In this document: in pieces, positions 49,913 to 61,563 of the stretch | Position numbering within the stretch: position 1 is the stretch's first letter | Layout of the letters: every line of letters begins with the position of its first letter | Assembly: GCA_030141605.1 (NCBI GenBank) | Contig: JAQGDQ010000035.1 | Coordinates: 757,501-819,500, forward strand | From: Tubiluchus corallicola | Lineage: Eukaryota > Priapulida > Priapulimorpha > Priapulimorphida > Tubiluchidae | DNA length: 62,000 bases | Reading direction: 5' to 3' | Translations under genes and position numbers: made by a program | Notes under the pieces: generated by a model | Told to the model about the DNA's origin: nothing | The model's input: only the letters and a program-made list of their open reading frames with translations | Databases searched by the model: none

Positions 49913-52270
49913 TCTAAGAATAAAAATGTTGACGTTTAAAAACAGCAATACTGCGAGAGTTTTTTACCTTATCTGAAAGCATACACCATAAACGAGTGGC
50001 AGCACTGGAAAAAGATATATCTCCAATTGAAACAAGACTAGTTCTAGGTTGTACTAAAGTATTAATATGAGATGGGCTTAGCCGGCGGGCGGGATGGTGT
50101 GCCCTTTTGTAAAAGCTCAGACAAATAACTGGGAGCTTGTACATCCACGCATTTGTAGGTAAGAAGAAAAATTTTCAATTTAATTCTTTGATGGACTGAA
50201 AGCCAATGTAGTTCCATGAGGATGGGTGTTATATAACAGAATTTCTTGGTATGGGTCAGTAGGCGAGCTGAAGTTCTGAATGTAGCAAACTGATACTCCA
50301 TACGCAAGTGAATTGAAGTAATCACGACGTGAAGTTACAAAATTATAAATAAGCTCATCTTGTGTTTTAGAATCAAGAAAGTACATTATTTTACTTATAT
50401 TACACAAGTGTTCACATGTTTGTCCATAGTTATATTCGAGTCAAATGTACAGCCCATACTCTTTAGTAGACGTTTATAGTTTTACTAGAAGCCAGGGTTG
50501 AATCATCCACAGTGAGGCTCAGATTGGGCAGTTTTGACAATTGACCAGGTGTTTCAAAGTAAATAAATTCGGTATTATTAGCGTTCAAAGCCAGAAAATT
50601 CATTTTCACCCAAGATACGACTTCTTTAACACACTGATTTGGTGTCATATTCGGAAGTAGGATCATTTGGCTGAATAGAAATGTAAAGTTGGCTATCATC
50701 AACATAGAAATGATACGCTAACCCAAATTTACGTATAAGATCACCTAGTGGTAAGATTAAATTGCATATAGCATAGGTCCTGGAACAGACCCTTGGGGCA
50801 CACCATCAGACATTTCTACCGTAGATGAATTTACGTTATCTAATCGAACACAATTTACCTTACCTAATCGAACTCGCATAATGAAATGCGAGTGGTTCCA
50901 ACGTAACACCATTCCTATGCAGTAGTATTTGGTGTCAATCGTATCAAAGGCCGTACTAATATTTAATTGTACCAGACAAACTACTAGTTTCTCATCAATA
51001 GTAAATAATATGTCGTTTTGAATGCGAAGCAATGCAGTTTCGGTACTGCAATGTTCGGCTTAAAAATTTTCACTAATATTATTAGCCACTAAATGATTGA
51101 GTAGCTGATTTGCTACCACATGTTCATTTGTCTTCGGTAGAAACGACAAGGTAGATACTGGGCGATAGTTAGCCAAGTTATCTGCATCAAGATTGTACTA
51201 CTTTAATAGTGGCTTGACTAGTGCATGTTTTAATGACGAAGGGAATATACCTGACTGCAATGGTTAGTTTACAATTTGTAAGACAGGTGACGCAAAGCAG
51301 GGCATAGAGTTCTTCAGTCTTCAAGTAGGAATACAATCAAGCGTGCACTGCTTAGAAGACGATTTCTTAATTATATCTGCAACCTCATCTATGTTAATAA
51401 GGTTAAAAAACTATGCTGTTTTAAATTTATTGAAACTAGCTGATGTAAAAATTGTTGAGAGTCCGCACTGCTGACATCGTTCATATGCACGTTAAAATCA
51501 CCAGTTATTGGTAACTTGCTAGAATAAACAGCTAATTGTTCTAGAACTTCCACAAATTCATCCAAACTGGTAAGTTGTGGCTTTATTTTAGCTCTTGGTG
51601 GTAGTCTGTATGTAACTACAAGATGGATGAGTTGTGATTGTACAGTAAAGGTGGCACTTACAGTTTCAAAAGAGACGGCTGACTGTAATCGCTTCCCTTT
51701 AAAAGCAGCATTGGAAATTATGTCAACACCTCCATCTTTCCATTTGCTTCCGGATTTATGAAAAAAGTCTAAGCCTCAAGTTTTAAGATTTGAAGCGGTA
51801 GCACCACCCCCATCTGTTAACCACGTCTCAGTCATTGCTCTTTTAATTATGAATATCGTTTTTTATCATGTAGTCAATAATCGTCGATGATTTATTAACA
51901 ATGGATTGAGCAGTAATAACTGCTAGCTGTACACTATCTTTCTTGCAATACTGTTTTCGTGTACAGTTTATACTAATCAAGCTTGACAAATTAATCCCAC
52001 CGAGTTTGTCCGTGTAATAAACTCGAGAAACTAGTTTCTTAACCAGAGGAGATATGGGAGCTAAAGTGTAGATGGTTATTAAATTTCCCTGTCACACTGA
52101 CTGACAGTTGGAAAACGCGTTTTTATATTCGCAGACGTTCTTACGGGTATGGGCTGACTGTACAGATGAGAATTTTTTCCCGTTCAACAGCCACGTAATG
52201 TAAATGGAACAGAATTAATCCCACGATTTATAATGACGTTCATAGTCCTTCCGGAAAGTCTATAAGGTTT
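49913..52270 (-). mobile_element. L2/CR1-like LINE with endonuclease and reverse transcriptase
   Basis: Read right to left: an N-terminal charged part near 52250-52000; VNKSSTIIDY and ETWLTDGGGA near 51800; KLPITGDFNVHMND near 51500 (endonuclease GDFN); STETALLRIQNDI; LNISTAFDTIDT; DGVPQGSVPGPMLYAI near 50770-50815; AYHFYVDDSQ near 50700 (catalytic YVDD); then YKCVDVQAPSYLSELL and SFSSAATRLWCMLSDKVKNS to 49914. The YVDDSQLY-like wording and C-terminal blocks point to the L2 group. About 2.3 kb remains; several frameshifts and stops make it inactive. Confidence 0.88.
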
Positions 52271-52439
52271 GAAGTGATTCTTCAAATAGGCTCTCTAGCA
52301 TAAAAAGTCAGCGCTGAATGTAGTCATATTGCATGAAGTAGTATGCATACTAGCCTTTGTCCACTCAGAAACACGATTAAGACTACCGTAGCTGCCATTA
52401 AAATTTCACTTTCCAATGCAAAAACTATCCAAAAGAAGT

Positions 52440-53830
52440 TAAGCAGAGGATATTAGTGCCTATTTCAAAACCTAAAAAGAAGAAAAGAGCAGAAGAAAGT
52501 TCAAGACCAATTACACTGTTGAGTTTGTTAACAAAAATCTTGGTTATATGCATGATCAGACGCTTACATGGCAGATTAAATTGCAACATTCCACGTCAAG
52601 CTGCATATAGGGAGGGAAGAAGCACTACTGAACTAGTAATGTTAGCAAAAACACTAGCAGAAAAAGCAATCACATCCAGTTCTTATCAAATCATGGTTTT
52701 GGTACTTGATATGAGCAAGACATTTGATTTTGTAGAGGGAGGAATTCTCTTCGATGCCCTACAAATCATACTACAACCAGATGAAATGCACATTAGCACA
52801 ATTCTACTAAAGGATGTTAAACTTACTGTAGAAGTTGGGGACACCTTAGGAAGAACTTAATACAAATACTGGGGTTCCACAGGGGAACTGTCTTAGTCCA
52901 GTACATTTTTACGCTCTACCTAGCAAATGCACTTAAGATCCAGACTCCTCCAAATGATGATCATAATTACGATACCACTGTCTGTGATAACCTTCCCTAA
53001 CATGTTCTGGATCATTCCTATTCTACTGTGAAAGCCTATGAACCATTCCTTATTAATCAACAATACTCTGATGATATACGATGGATTAGTGTATCAACTT
53101 TTCAAGCTAACATAATAAAAAGGAGTTTTCCAAAAAAACTAGAAAAAAGAAAACTTCAAGTAAATCAGTCAAAAACAGAAGAATATATTATTGCAAGAGA
53201 TGGCAATCAGTCTTGGAAAAAGTGCAAGTACATTTGCACTTTTCTAAGCACCGAAGATGATATTAAAAGTAGAAAGCAACAAACAATGCATGCTTTCCTT
53301 CAGCACGCATGCTTTCCTTCATTCTTTCCATTAACTAGCAAGAAATTAAGTCCTCAAGACTTTGATTATTTAATGCTTACGTTACCAGCATATTTATGTA
53401 CAACAGCGAAACTTGGGGTTTAACGATTACTCAAGAAAAGCATATTGACACATTTCATAGACGTCTTCTGAGAAAAGTTTTACAGATAAGATGGCCATAC
53501 ATAATCAAACACGAAGATTTATAAATCAGAACGAAAGAAATTTCTTGAAGTTCAAAAGTCAAGATCCGAAGATTAAGATGGCTAGGACATCTTCCAAGAT
53601 TACCAAATGAAGCACTAGTAAGAGTCGCCTTAAAGGAAGCCTTGTAAAAAACACCTGGCAATAGTGGCAAACCAAAAAAAAAACTTAAATAGCTAAGATA
53701 ACAACTTCAACCAAATCTACCTTTAGGAGTAGAAAATCTTACGCTGTTAAAATCTAGATCGAAGTGGGCGAAATATTCTAATAAGTATTGATGCCCCAAT
53801 GCCTACAATAGGTGGAATGAGAATTTGAAG
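52440..53830 (+). mobile_element. Second, degenerate LINE reverse transcriptase of a different family
   Basis: Plus strand: PISKPKKKKRAEESSRPITL, IPRQAAYREGRSTTELV, VLVLDMSKTFDFVEGG, LLKDVKLTVEVGDTLG, then after a break GVPQGNCLSPVHF, YSDDIRWISVS (about 53055), KRKLQVNQSKTEEYII and, in other frames, IDTFHRRLLRKVLQIRWPYI. The catalytic box is YSDD instead of YADD. It lies head to head with the L2-like copy on the left. Confidence 0.85.
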
Positions 53831-54736
53831 AAGATGAAGAAAATGGAAAAAGTCGTTGTTTGAGCTGTCTTTTTATTCTTCTTTGAAACTAAATTAATGT
53901 CATGGCTCTTACCTTCGTAGATCCATTGCATAACAAAATTAAATGCATCCCTCCACTTTAATAAGCTCCACGTAAATAAATACTTAAAACACGGAAATAT
54001 TTTGAAATTGCTGACAAAGGGAGCATGCGCACTAGAATATGAACGTAGTTTAAGTAACACTCAGCCTAGTTACTAACCAGATGGAGGAGTTGTCACCTCA
54101 CATTCTTTAAATTGCCTATTCTTGCTAAGCTCGCGGCTTGGATACCACCAGAAGGCCTGACGTCATTGTCATCGCCATTATTTATGAAATATTTATGTAT
54201 AGTGACGACGGGATATTAAGGATATATATATATATATATATATATATAATGTTTTAGCCAAGCAATCTAAATTATGAAGTTGCATCATCAGACGAGATAA
54301 CGGAAATGAATTCTTAATGACAAGAATGGTGACAATGAATTTAAACAAATCTCACAATTTTTTTAAACACGGCAAAGGAAAAAGTAAAAAACACTAGGTT
54401 TGAAAGTACCAATGTTCTTTATCTTGAGATAAAAGAGCACAAAATTACTAATGCTAATTTTTTGGTGGGAATTTTTTTATATTAGTAGCACAAAATTATC
54501 ACAGGATAAAAGGATACGAGCACGTAGAAAAAGCAGAAAAGACCAGTAAATAAAAAATACAAAGAGAAACGCAGTTGTGTAAAATCAATAAAGTGAAAAT
54601 GGTAAAACTCGTGAAATTTATGCGTAAGTCTTTTTCTTAATCAGTATGTAAACTACAAAATGTTTGAAGTGCAATAGACCAAATAAAATTGAAACCAATT
54701 TTAGCAAGGTTTAAGTTCTACAGTGCTCAACTAGCA
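53831..54736. other. Non-coding stretch
   Basis: Contains a (TA)n tract at 54221-54247, and 54310-54610, which resembles 40932-41240. No exon recognised. Confidence 0.45.
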
Positions 54737-55500
54737 CATATGATATTTTATAGTAAAAGGGCAACAGAGAACATATGATATTTTTATGGAAAAATGGTAA
54801 CATGGAACATATGATATCGGACTGAATTCGACTTGGCTCGGGAGTCAGAGTGTCGATTCCAGGATGGCATGGCGGTCTTTGAATTCCGCATTATGAAAAT
54901 TCATTTTGTATAGTTGTTCTCTAATGTAATAACTTAACTAATGAAATTTCGTAATTACAAATGTTGTCTTAATTAGTAATAAATTGTTTACCACATACCT
55001 TTTGTAACAAGTCATCTAGTACACACAAAAGTCATAAAATAGAAGACTAGATTAACACTGTAATAAGTTTTATTACCAGCACTAATAACAGAAAAAAGGA
55101 AGAAAATACACAAGAAGAAACTAACTAAGTAAATAACAGCACTCAGATACTAGGCCGAGGAACACCTTTGTCAGGAATCAAAGCTGCAGTGACCTCTACA
55201 CACTTTTATACTGGCATTCCAGGTCAGTTGGCTTCTTACCCAAACAAGACGTCTGGACCTACAAGGAAGGGGTGAGTTGCTGCTAACGTGAAAGCAGGGC
55301 GTGTAGAGGGCCCAGCACCTGACCCGACACAGGTGACTCCGTAACAGTATTCTATAGTAAAAGGTCAACATAGAACAAATGATATTCTATAGTAACTGGG
55401 CAACATAGAACGTATGATGTTCCACAATAAAAGGGTACATAGAACATGCATATGCTATTATTCTGTAGTAAAAAGGCAGCACGTATGTATTCTCTATAAC
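54737..55500. repeat. 35-bp minisatellite, interrupted
   Basis: Units of about 34-36 bp with the core AACATATGATATT(C/T)TATAGTAAAAGGGC occur at 54737-54820 (about three) and again at 55347-55500 (about four, more varied). The 520 bp between them is unrelated sequence, including a candidate LTR. Confidence 0.8.
55003..55346 (-). mobile_element. Candidate solo LTR
   Basis: On the minus strand 344 bp begin TGTTACGGAGTCACC and end TTGTTACA, fitting TG...CA ends, with AATAAAACTTATTACAG about 65 bases before the end. The start wording resembles Ty3/gypsy LTRs. No 5-bp target duplication is seen and no second LTR or internal genes exist, so the call is tentative. Confidence 0.35.
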
Positions 55501-56170
55501 ATCAAAACTGTTGCTCAGCCGCTGATGATTTAATCTTTTTTCAACGTTACGCAAAGTAAAACTTTACTTTGAGTCGATTTTTATGCTTTTTTTCTTTATG
55601 GACTAGAATTAAGTTAAAACCTATAGCCCTAAATAAATACTTAATTAAATACGTTTTCTTTCTTACTTTGTACTTGTAAAACCTATAACATTATGTAAAG
55701 CTGTTTCTGTTGTCTGAATCATTTTTTGTTGCGTCCATTTTTTAAAATATTGTTATTGAATATAACAGCTTTGGTACATTGTTTGAAAAATTAAATGGTA
55801 AAAAACACAATATTATGACAAAATAAGGAAGCATAAGTCCCTATGATTGAGATACGTCATGAATTATATTCGAACTTGAACTGCGCAAAATCAAAGGGCT
55901 TATTGAGCACGAACTTGTTATTGGGTTTTATAAGGTACCGAATTAATGAGTGGCATCGATTGCCAGCGCGTGCATTAATTACGCATATTAGGACTATGGT
56001 GGACAATTAAATAAGTATCCACAATTTACTGAAACACTTATTTTATGATTCGATTGTTCAAGTTATCAAAGAGCAAAAAATATCGTCAATGCATCATTTT
56101 GTCCGTCTCTCATTCGCCAGCGTATCGTCGTCATTTCACAGATGGATATTACAAAAAATGCAATAGGTGT

Positions 56171-56549
56171 CTAAATATGGTGGTCATATTTGACATCAAA
56201 ATTGACCGAAAAGGCCTCCGTGAAACGATTGTGCTCGTCAATTGTAAACCGTACATAACTGGTTGTACATACTGGATGGCATATTTTTGGATTCCCGACC
56301 AAACGTAGAATTTGATGCCAAAATTCTGAAACGGTGTTTATTTTGGCTAAAATTTGTGATTTGTGAATGTTAAAAAACAAGCATTCAGGAAATGTTATTT
56401 TTGAAGCTTTGTGTCTTACGGTTAAAGAGTTTTTCGATTCAGTTTCAAAGGCATTGAGGTTGACCAGATTGTTTGGCACGTTAGTAATAAAGAGCAATTG
56501 CCATGTGATCCTAAGGCCATTGGTCGCCAGCGGTTGAGTGGCTTAAGAT
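56171..56549 (-). other. Unidentified 125-codon open frame, protein-like
   Basis: From about 56549 down to a TAG at 56171 the minus strand stays open. The peptide (for example FWHQILRLVGNPKICHP and SYVRFTIDEHNRFTEAFSVN) has balanced composition, and the same frame after the stop continues open for another 34 codons (RWRMRDGQNDALTIFFAL). No family is recognised. It lies downstream of, and on the same strand as, the exon at 57224-57994, but no phase-0 acceptor joining them was found. It could be a repeat with coding history. Confidence 0.3.
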
Positions 56550-56958
56550 ATTAGCTTAAAATAATGTTTAAATTTTTATTATAAGAAAAAAGATGGTTGT
56601 TTACTGGTCACAAGCTTTTTCATTTTATTGAGAGACTAATAATCAATCTAAATGTTTCAGTACTTGTAGAAGTTTGGTGCCAGTAAACAAAACGTGTTTT
56701 TTCTTGTTTTTTCTTGTAAATAAAAATCTAAATAATATGCGTGGTTTGCTATTATTATATTGATAAAATACTAGATTAAGTATATCACATACCAAACCGT
56801 GTATGCAAGAAATTTTGCTACTTTTTTCAAAATGCGAGAATTTGTTGTAGCGTGCTGTCGGTGATTTTTGCGAGAACTATTTAGTTTTCATACGTAAGCT
56901 TAATAAACTGGGTACTATATTTTGAAAAAAGCTGTTTCGAATAAATTTTAATCCAAAC

Positions 56959-57033
56959 ATGACCGAGTCGAAAACTGTTAAAAGGGAAAAATTGACACTC
57001 CTGGACAATACCAGGACAGCCATTGGAAAGAAG
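56959..57033 (+). other. Possible short coding exon
   Basis: ATG at 56959 opens MTESKTVKREKLTLLDNTRT and reaches AAG followed by GTATTT, a weak donor; without splicing it ends after 41 codons. No partner exon was identified. Very tentative. Confidence 0.15.
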
Positions 57034-57223
57034 GTATTTTTCTCTCTGCCAACTAGAAAAAAGAAACGTTTTAAAATGACCTAATTTTTTGAAACTATGC
57101 AGAACTTTTATTTCTCAAGTATTGTTTCCCACACTTGTGCTTGTTCTCTGTTAGTTATCAGACAAAATACAAGGAGTTTGTGAAAATTAGAAGTTTAAAA
57201 ACATATCTAGCTGATGGACTTAC

Positions 57224-57994
57224 CATCTTTTGTCGTCTGAAAAAACCGGGTTTGGGTTTTGATTTTCCACTGAATCTATGCAGTCCCGTTACAAAGAGTT
57301 CATTAACACTATTATAAAACGCCACCGTGGTTGACTCTGGTTCTTTAACTTTCTTTCTTCTACCAACTTTAACTGTAGCAAAATCTTTCAGTCGCTGCCA
57401 TTTGCTTTTTGGCGGTGGCGGCGGCGGTGGCGGCGATGTTTCCTGTTGAACCGCAACCAGATTCACAATAGCGTTAAACTGAAGTGAGATAGATTGTCTT
57501 ATGTGGCTGTAATAGGAAGTTTCTGGCGCAGTAACTGACCCTGTGCTTCCCTTACGGCTACCACATACAGATGGAGCAAAACTTCCACGTCGACTTCCAC
57601 AAATTGAAGGTGCAGTGGTACCTTGATAATTGTTACCAACTGACGGCGTACAACTTGCTCTTCGACTTGAACTAATGTATGCAAGTGCACTGCCTCTCCT
57701 ACTTGTAGCAGTTGGTGTTTTGTCTCCAGTAAGAGCTCTGTCTGATGCTGATAGTCTTCTAAAACAAGAGTGTACGCCACTTCGTATATCAGATGTGGAA
57801 TGAGCTGCATTAGGACTTAATCTTTGGACTCCGTCTCCAGGAACTGGTTCACCAAAAATGTTCAGTGTACTCATGCGCCTGGTAAGCGCACCAACGTGCT
57901 CAGTAATGTCACCAGGGTTTAAAGCTACCCATGATTTTGTCCTACGCGGAGGATCGCGTGATCCTCTCCTAGCAGTTGGAGAAGGGTTGTACAT
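57224..57994 (-). CDS. First coding exon of an unrecognised Ser/Arg-rich protein with many PKA-type sites
   Basis: The exon runs from ATG at 57994 (in-frame TAA 9 bases upstream, so the start is secure) to a perfect donor ATG|GTAAGT at 57224, 257 codons, phase 0. Residues 1-150 are low-complexity and carry R-R-x-S sites at Ser12, Ser42, Ser82, Ser102, Ser114 and Ser138, plus R-K-G-S at Ser150; 126-150 contain a near-duplicate SICGSRRGS / SVCGSRKGS. Then come an ordinary stretch (155-186), eight prolines (188-195), a basic patch (GRRKKVK, 211-217) and a more ordered segment FYNSVNELFVTGLHRFSG. No membrane segment or signal peptide. The family is not recognised; later exons should lie left of 57218 but were not found with confidence. 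Confidence 0.75.
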
Positions 57995-58811
57995 TTTTAC
58001 GTTTTACTTTTACACTTGTTGAAAGCTTTTATCTAAATGCTGAAAAAGCTGAGGTAACCTTAGCCAGTGTGCTAAGCGCGCGTTAACCAAGGTGGCTTCT
58101 CGTCGTTCTGCTGAGCGCAAGCCGCTTTAATCAATGAAGATACTCGACAAGTAATTTATTGCCGCGTTCCTCAGGTATCAGACGCAGTGACACGCACTAC
58201 GTTAAAACTAGAATTCAAATAAGATTGACCTTTATATCATTTTCGACAGAATTTTTCCAACCTTTCAAACTGAGTTTTCCTTTGGCGCGTGTTTCGCAAT
58301 TACAAGTTTTTTTATTATAAAAAGAAATTGATGGATTTTTGATTCGAAACTTTGTCGGCTTAAGGCTATATGGCAGCGACGGACAGTTTTCATAAATAAG
58401 TGTAGGAAAGTTATGGATGTTAAAAGGCTGTAAGCAAACGCGAAAGCAAAAAAATCTGTTTAAAATAAACGGTTTTTACAGAGTATAACTTATTTGCAGT
58501 TAAGTAGGACGGGCAATCATTAACATACGTTATCATTTGTAACCTTCACAATAATACTGCCTAACTCTGAAAGAAATGTTTTACCATGCATTAGTGTCTG
58601 CGAAATAGTTACAAAAAGTTTATATAACGTCTCCCACAAGCTTTGTTAGCTTACAGTGCTGTACGCAGTGAATTTTTGTAAAAAAATTTATGCGCGGTTT
58701 GTGCCCACACTGTTTTAATGTATAGTGTACAGTGAAATCAGTGTTGGGAGAGATGACAGGTTTATTCCCATGTTTTGTTTCAGTGCACATCTAAAAAGTT
58801 CTTCACATTAT
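57995..58811 (-). other. Promoter-side flank of the PKA-site gene
   Basis: The 5' UTR and promoter of the minus-strand gene should lie here. 58060-58150 is richer in CpG (AAGCGCGCG, CTCGTCG, GAGCGCAAGCC) than the surrounding DNA. No exon recognised. Confidence 0.35.
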
Positions 58812-58822
58812 TTTATTTTATT
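58812..58822 (-). promoter_or_regulatory. Overlapping polyadenylation signals, minus strand
   Basis: Two overlapping AATAAA hexamers on the minus strand lie about 100 bases after the TGA at 58921-58923, a normal distance for the end of a gene. Confidence 0.5.
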
Positions 58823-58920
58823 GCATTTAAAAACGTTTCTTACATAAACAGAAGTAAGTCATAGAGCAAAACGTTAATAAATCAATGTAAATAAGACAAG
58901 GCTACAGTTATTAGTCAACA

Positions 58921-59082
58921 TCACAATAATTTTAATTCATCTGTAGTACAAATTTTCTTTCGTTTCCTTCCTGCTGTCATTTCTAAACAGAAAGAGCTGC
59001 TCATTCTTTTGCTATCCATTTTTGCGTGTATTGTTGCACTGTTACTTACTTGATTGCCTTCTACGTTTGCTTGCTCATCGAG
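58921..59082 (-). CDS. Candidate terminal exon of an unrecognised gene
   Basis: An acceptor (ATATACAG) at 59083-59090 opens a 53-residue frame, LDEQANVEGNQVSNSATIHA ... EMTAGRKRKKICTTDELKLL, ending in TGA. The basic GRKRKK patch could act as a nuclear signal. Poly(A) signals follow at the right distance. The acceptor has a poor pyrimidine tract, and a GTAAGT occurs inside the frame, so exon limits may differ. Upstream exons would be to the right, possibly 61892-61975. No family recognised. Confidence 0.4.
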   Translation of the reverse strand, partial: LDEQANVEGNQVSNSATIHAKMDSKRMSSSFCLEMTAGRKRKKICTTDELKLL

Positions 59083-60500
59083 CTGTATATGGCATAATCA
59101 TGATGGAAAATATGACAGATACATTTTCCGTTGTAACAACATTCGTTAAGTTTATGCTACTAATAAAAACAATCCGTAATTTATGCAGATCTACTGGGAA
59201 AATACAAGTAAGAGATCGCCATCAAGTATTGAAATAAAACTTCATAATGCCCGTCCATCCATGATTTCGCTAATGCAACATGCACCCTGGTGAATAACAT
59301 TTCAGTTATTCTATACTGCTGTAGTCTGAATAAAATGGGAGCGTGTGGAAGCAAAGTTTCACTCTTCCATATAAGCTCCTATATTACTTCAAACAATTTA
59401 CAAACATTCAGTTCAATTTAGTTTATGATTATTTTTCTGGTGCAAAACAAGAAGATCTTTTTAACTATGTATCTTCATGATTAGCATGGATATTATTTTT
59501 GCCTTGACGCACTCGTCGCCTTGACGCAATTGAAGCTTCTTGACGCTGACAGGCGTTTATTGTACATATACATAACTCTTGGCTACTATAGCCGAGAATT
59601 ATGATCGGTGACGTGTAAAATGGAATGTCCGCGCATTGTTTTTAGAATCGATCACAAAGCGCAGGATCTTTAAAAGTTTGGTCAGGAGTTTTTCTCAGCT
59701 GGTCACATAGCAATAAAAGGTCATGTTGTTGTTGTTGTTGTTTGTGTGGTTGTGGTGGTGGTGTGGTGGTGTAAATGCTGGTGGCGGAGTTATGTTTCAT
59801 AATTTTAGCTTATGAAAACTATCACAGACTAAAGTTTTCATTATTGCGGGAAATTGAAGTTTTGCATGGAGATACTACGCAAATACTACTGCAAATAGTA
59901 TTATGGGCATACTGTCCAATTATAATCAGGGTTTGCTAAACTTTGTTGCTTGTATATCTACTGCTTAAACACTACCTACACGCCTACCAGGATATGATGT
60001 TATCATAAATGTGACTGCTAACTTGCCTAGTTGCGAAGTATAAATACAATTATCGAAGTTTGTTTCTTTATTTTTTATTATTTTAATTTTTGTATTTCTT
60101 CTTGTTTTTCAGGGTTACTATGATAATTACTAGAGCTCTTGTCTGCGGGCTATGTAATAAACATATTAAAATTTATCACAAAAGTTTGGCGTTTGACTGC
60201 TGTCATCTTGCAGTGGCTCCACCTAAAATACTCCTGGCTAAATGAAACCGACGACAACGATTTAATGACTAACATTGATGGTAGATTTTCTCACATCTGT
60301 CTGCAATGTCTGGTTTACAGATTGTGCACAATTTACACAATTGTTACACGTAAGCCATAGCAAAAAATGATAGATTTTAATATGATTTCCGGCAAATAAT
60401 CGGCAAATAAAAAAGGGCCGTAGTCTTTTGTACATAAAAATGGACTAAATTTTATTGTCAGAAAAGAAAAATCATTCAGCGAAAGGTGAATGTAACGAGT
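59083..60500. other. Likely intronic, with a (TTG/TGG)n microsatellite
   Basis: 59724-59772 is a GTT then GGT trinucleotide tract. 59492-59548 has three CTTGACGC copies. Open frames at 59022-59237 and 60139-60360 (plus) show no signature. Confidence 0.45.
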
Positions 60501-60636
60501 GGAAGCCACATAGCATAACGTTGGACTTCTAATTTATCTGGTTTCTAATGTAAATACAGTTTTCTCTTGCGCTATGTCTTGACAGACGTAAACGTGCTGT
60601 TGAAACTAAATTTGCTTACAATTGCACAGTATTTCT
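60501..60636. repeat. Dispersed direct repeat, left copy
   Basis: GGAAGCCACATAGCATAACG ... TGGTTTCTAATGTA ... GTTGAAACTAAATTTGCTTA. The right copy at 61083-61230 is in the same orientation, about 580 bp away, with roughly four-fifths identity by eye. Confidence 0.75.
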
Positions 60637-61082
60637 CAATAAAAATTTACTGTAACTTAACAGAGCTTTTTGCAAAAAAATAACGGACAGTAACATTTTA
60701 GGGTTTAGAGGCGAATTATCTGAAAACATAAAGTGAATTATTTATTATAACAGTTGATAAACTATTCGTCAATAACCCATTTATGAGAAAAATATTAAAA
60801 CGTATTACGATATTGTTTAATTTAGTTATGAATCAGATGAGTTTTTGCATCTATAAAAGCTCACAAAATGTAATCAAGATTGCAGTTTTACTGGACTGTG
60901 ATATAGCACAAATTATTATAATAATGCGTGCGTAGGTCCCCTATGATACTGTAATTGGCAAGGATTTAATAGAGAAACTAGTTTGGGAAAACTGCACAAT
61001 ATTATTAAAAAAGACAACAATAAAGCCAACAGTTTCCACTTATTGTTCTTATTTTTTTAGGTTTTGCAGTAAAGCAGTGAAT

Positions 61083-61230
61083 GGAAGCCACACAGCATAA
61101 CGTTGCGGTTTTAGTTTAGCTGGTTTCTAATGTAGTATAGTTTTGTCTTGTGACTACGTTTTGATAGACCTGTGTTTTCTGTTAATGTGTTGTTGAAACT
61201 AAATTTGCTTACATTTGTGACACAGTTTGT
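61083..61230. repeat. Dispersed direct repeat, right copy
   Basis: GGAAGCCACACAGCATAACG ... TGGTTTCTAATGTA ... GTTGAAACTAAATTTGCTTA, matching the left copy at 60501-60636. The open frame at 61172-61363 partly derives from it. Confidence 0.75.
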
Positions 61231-61527
61231 AGAAATGATTAGCCAAAGCTTGTTGATTGTTAAGGCATTCCAGATCTCAATTTTTGATTATCTCTTGCAG
61301 TTGCGAAAATTCTTCAGTAATTTTGAAATTAATGAGGTATTGATATGGTTTTCACAGGCATAGCGATGTCGTGTTGTATAACAGACAAACTTGTAAGTGT
61401 GTTCCAGGCTTAACGTCTTAACAGCTCGTAGTTGGATGTGTGAGAATGTTATATTTTTTCTTACCGTTGTAGCTGTGGAAACGTATACTGAGCGTGTTCA
61501 TTACAAACTATAAAATTCAAATTGGTC

Positions 61528-61529
<2 letters not shown>

Positions 61530-61560
<31 letters not shown>
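61530..61560. repeat. (TA)n microsatellite
   Basis: Thirty bases of pure TA. Nothing else is recognised from 61231 to 61890. Confidence 0.85.

Positions 61561-61563
<3 letters not shown>

Noticed and set aside
57499-57810. A 103-codon minus-strand frame rich in Val, Gln and Leu
   Set aside because: It overlaps the PKA-site exon in another frame and is its shadow.
60139-60360. Possible plus-strand exon after a good acceptor (CTGTCATCTTGCAG at about 60211)
   Set aside because: No family, no clear partner exon, and the hydrophobic peptide is typical of AT-rich chance frames.
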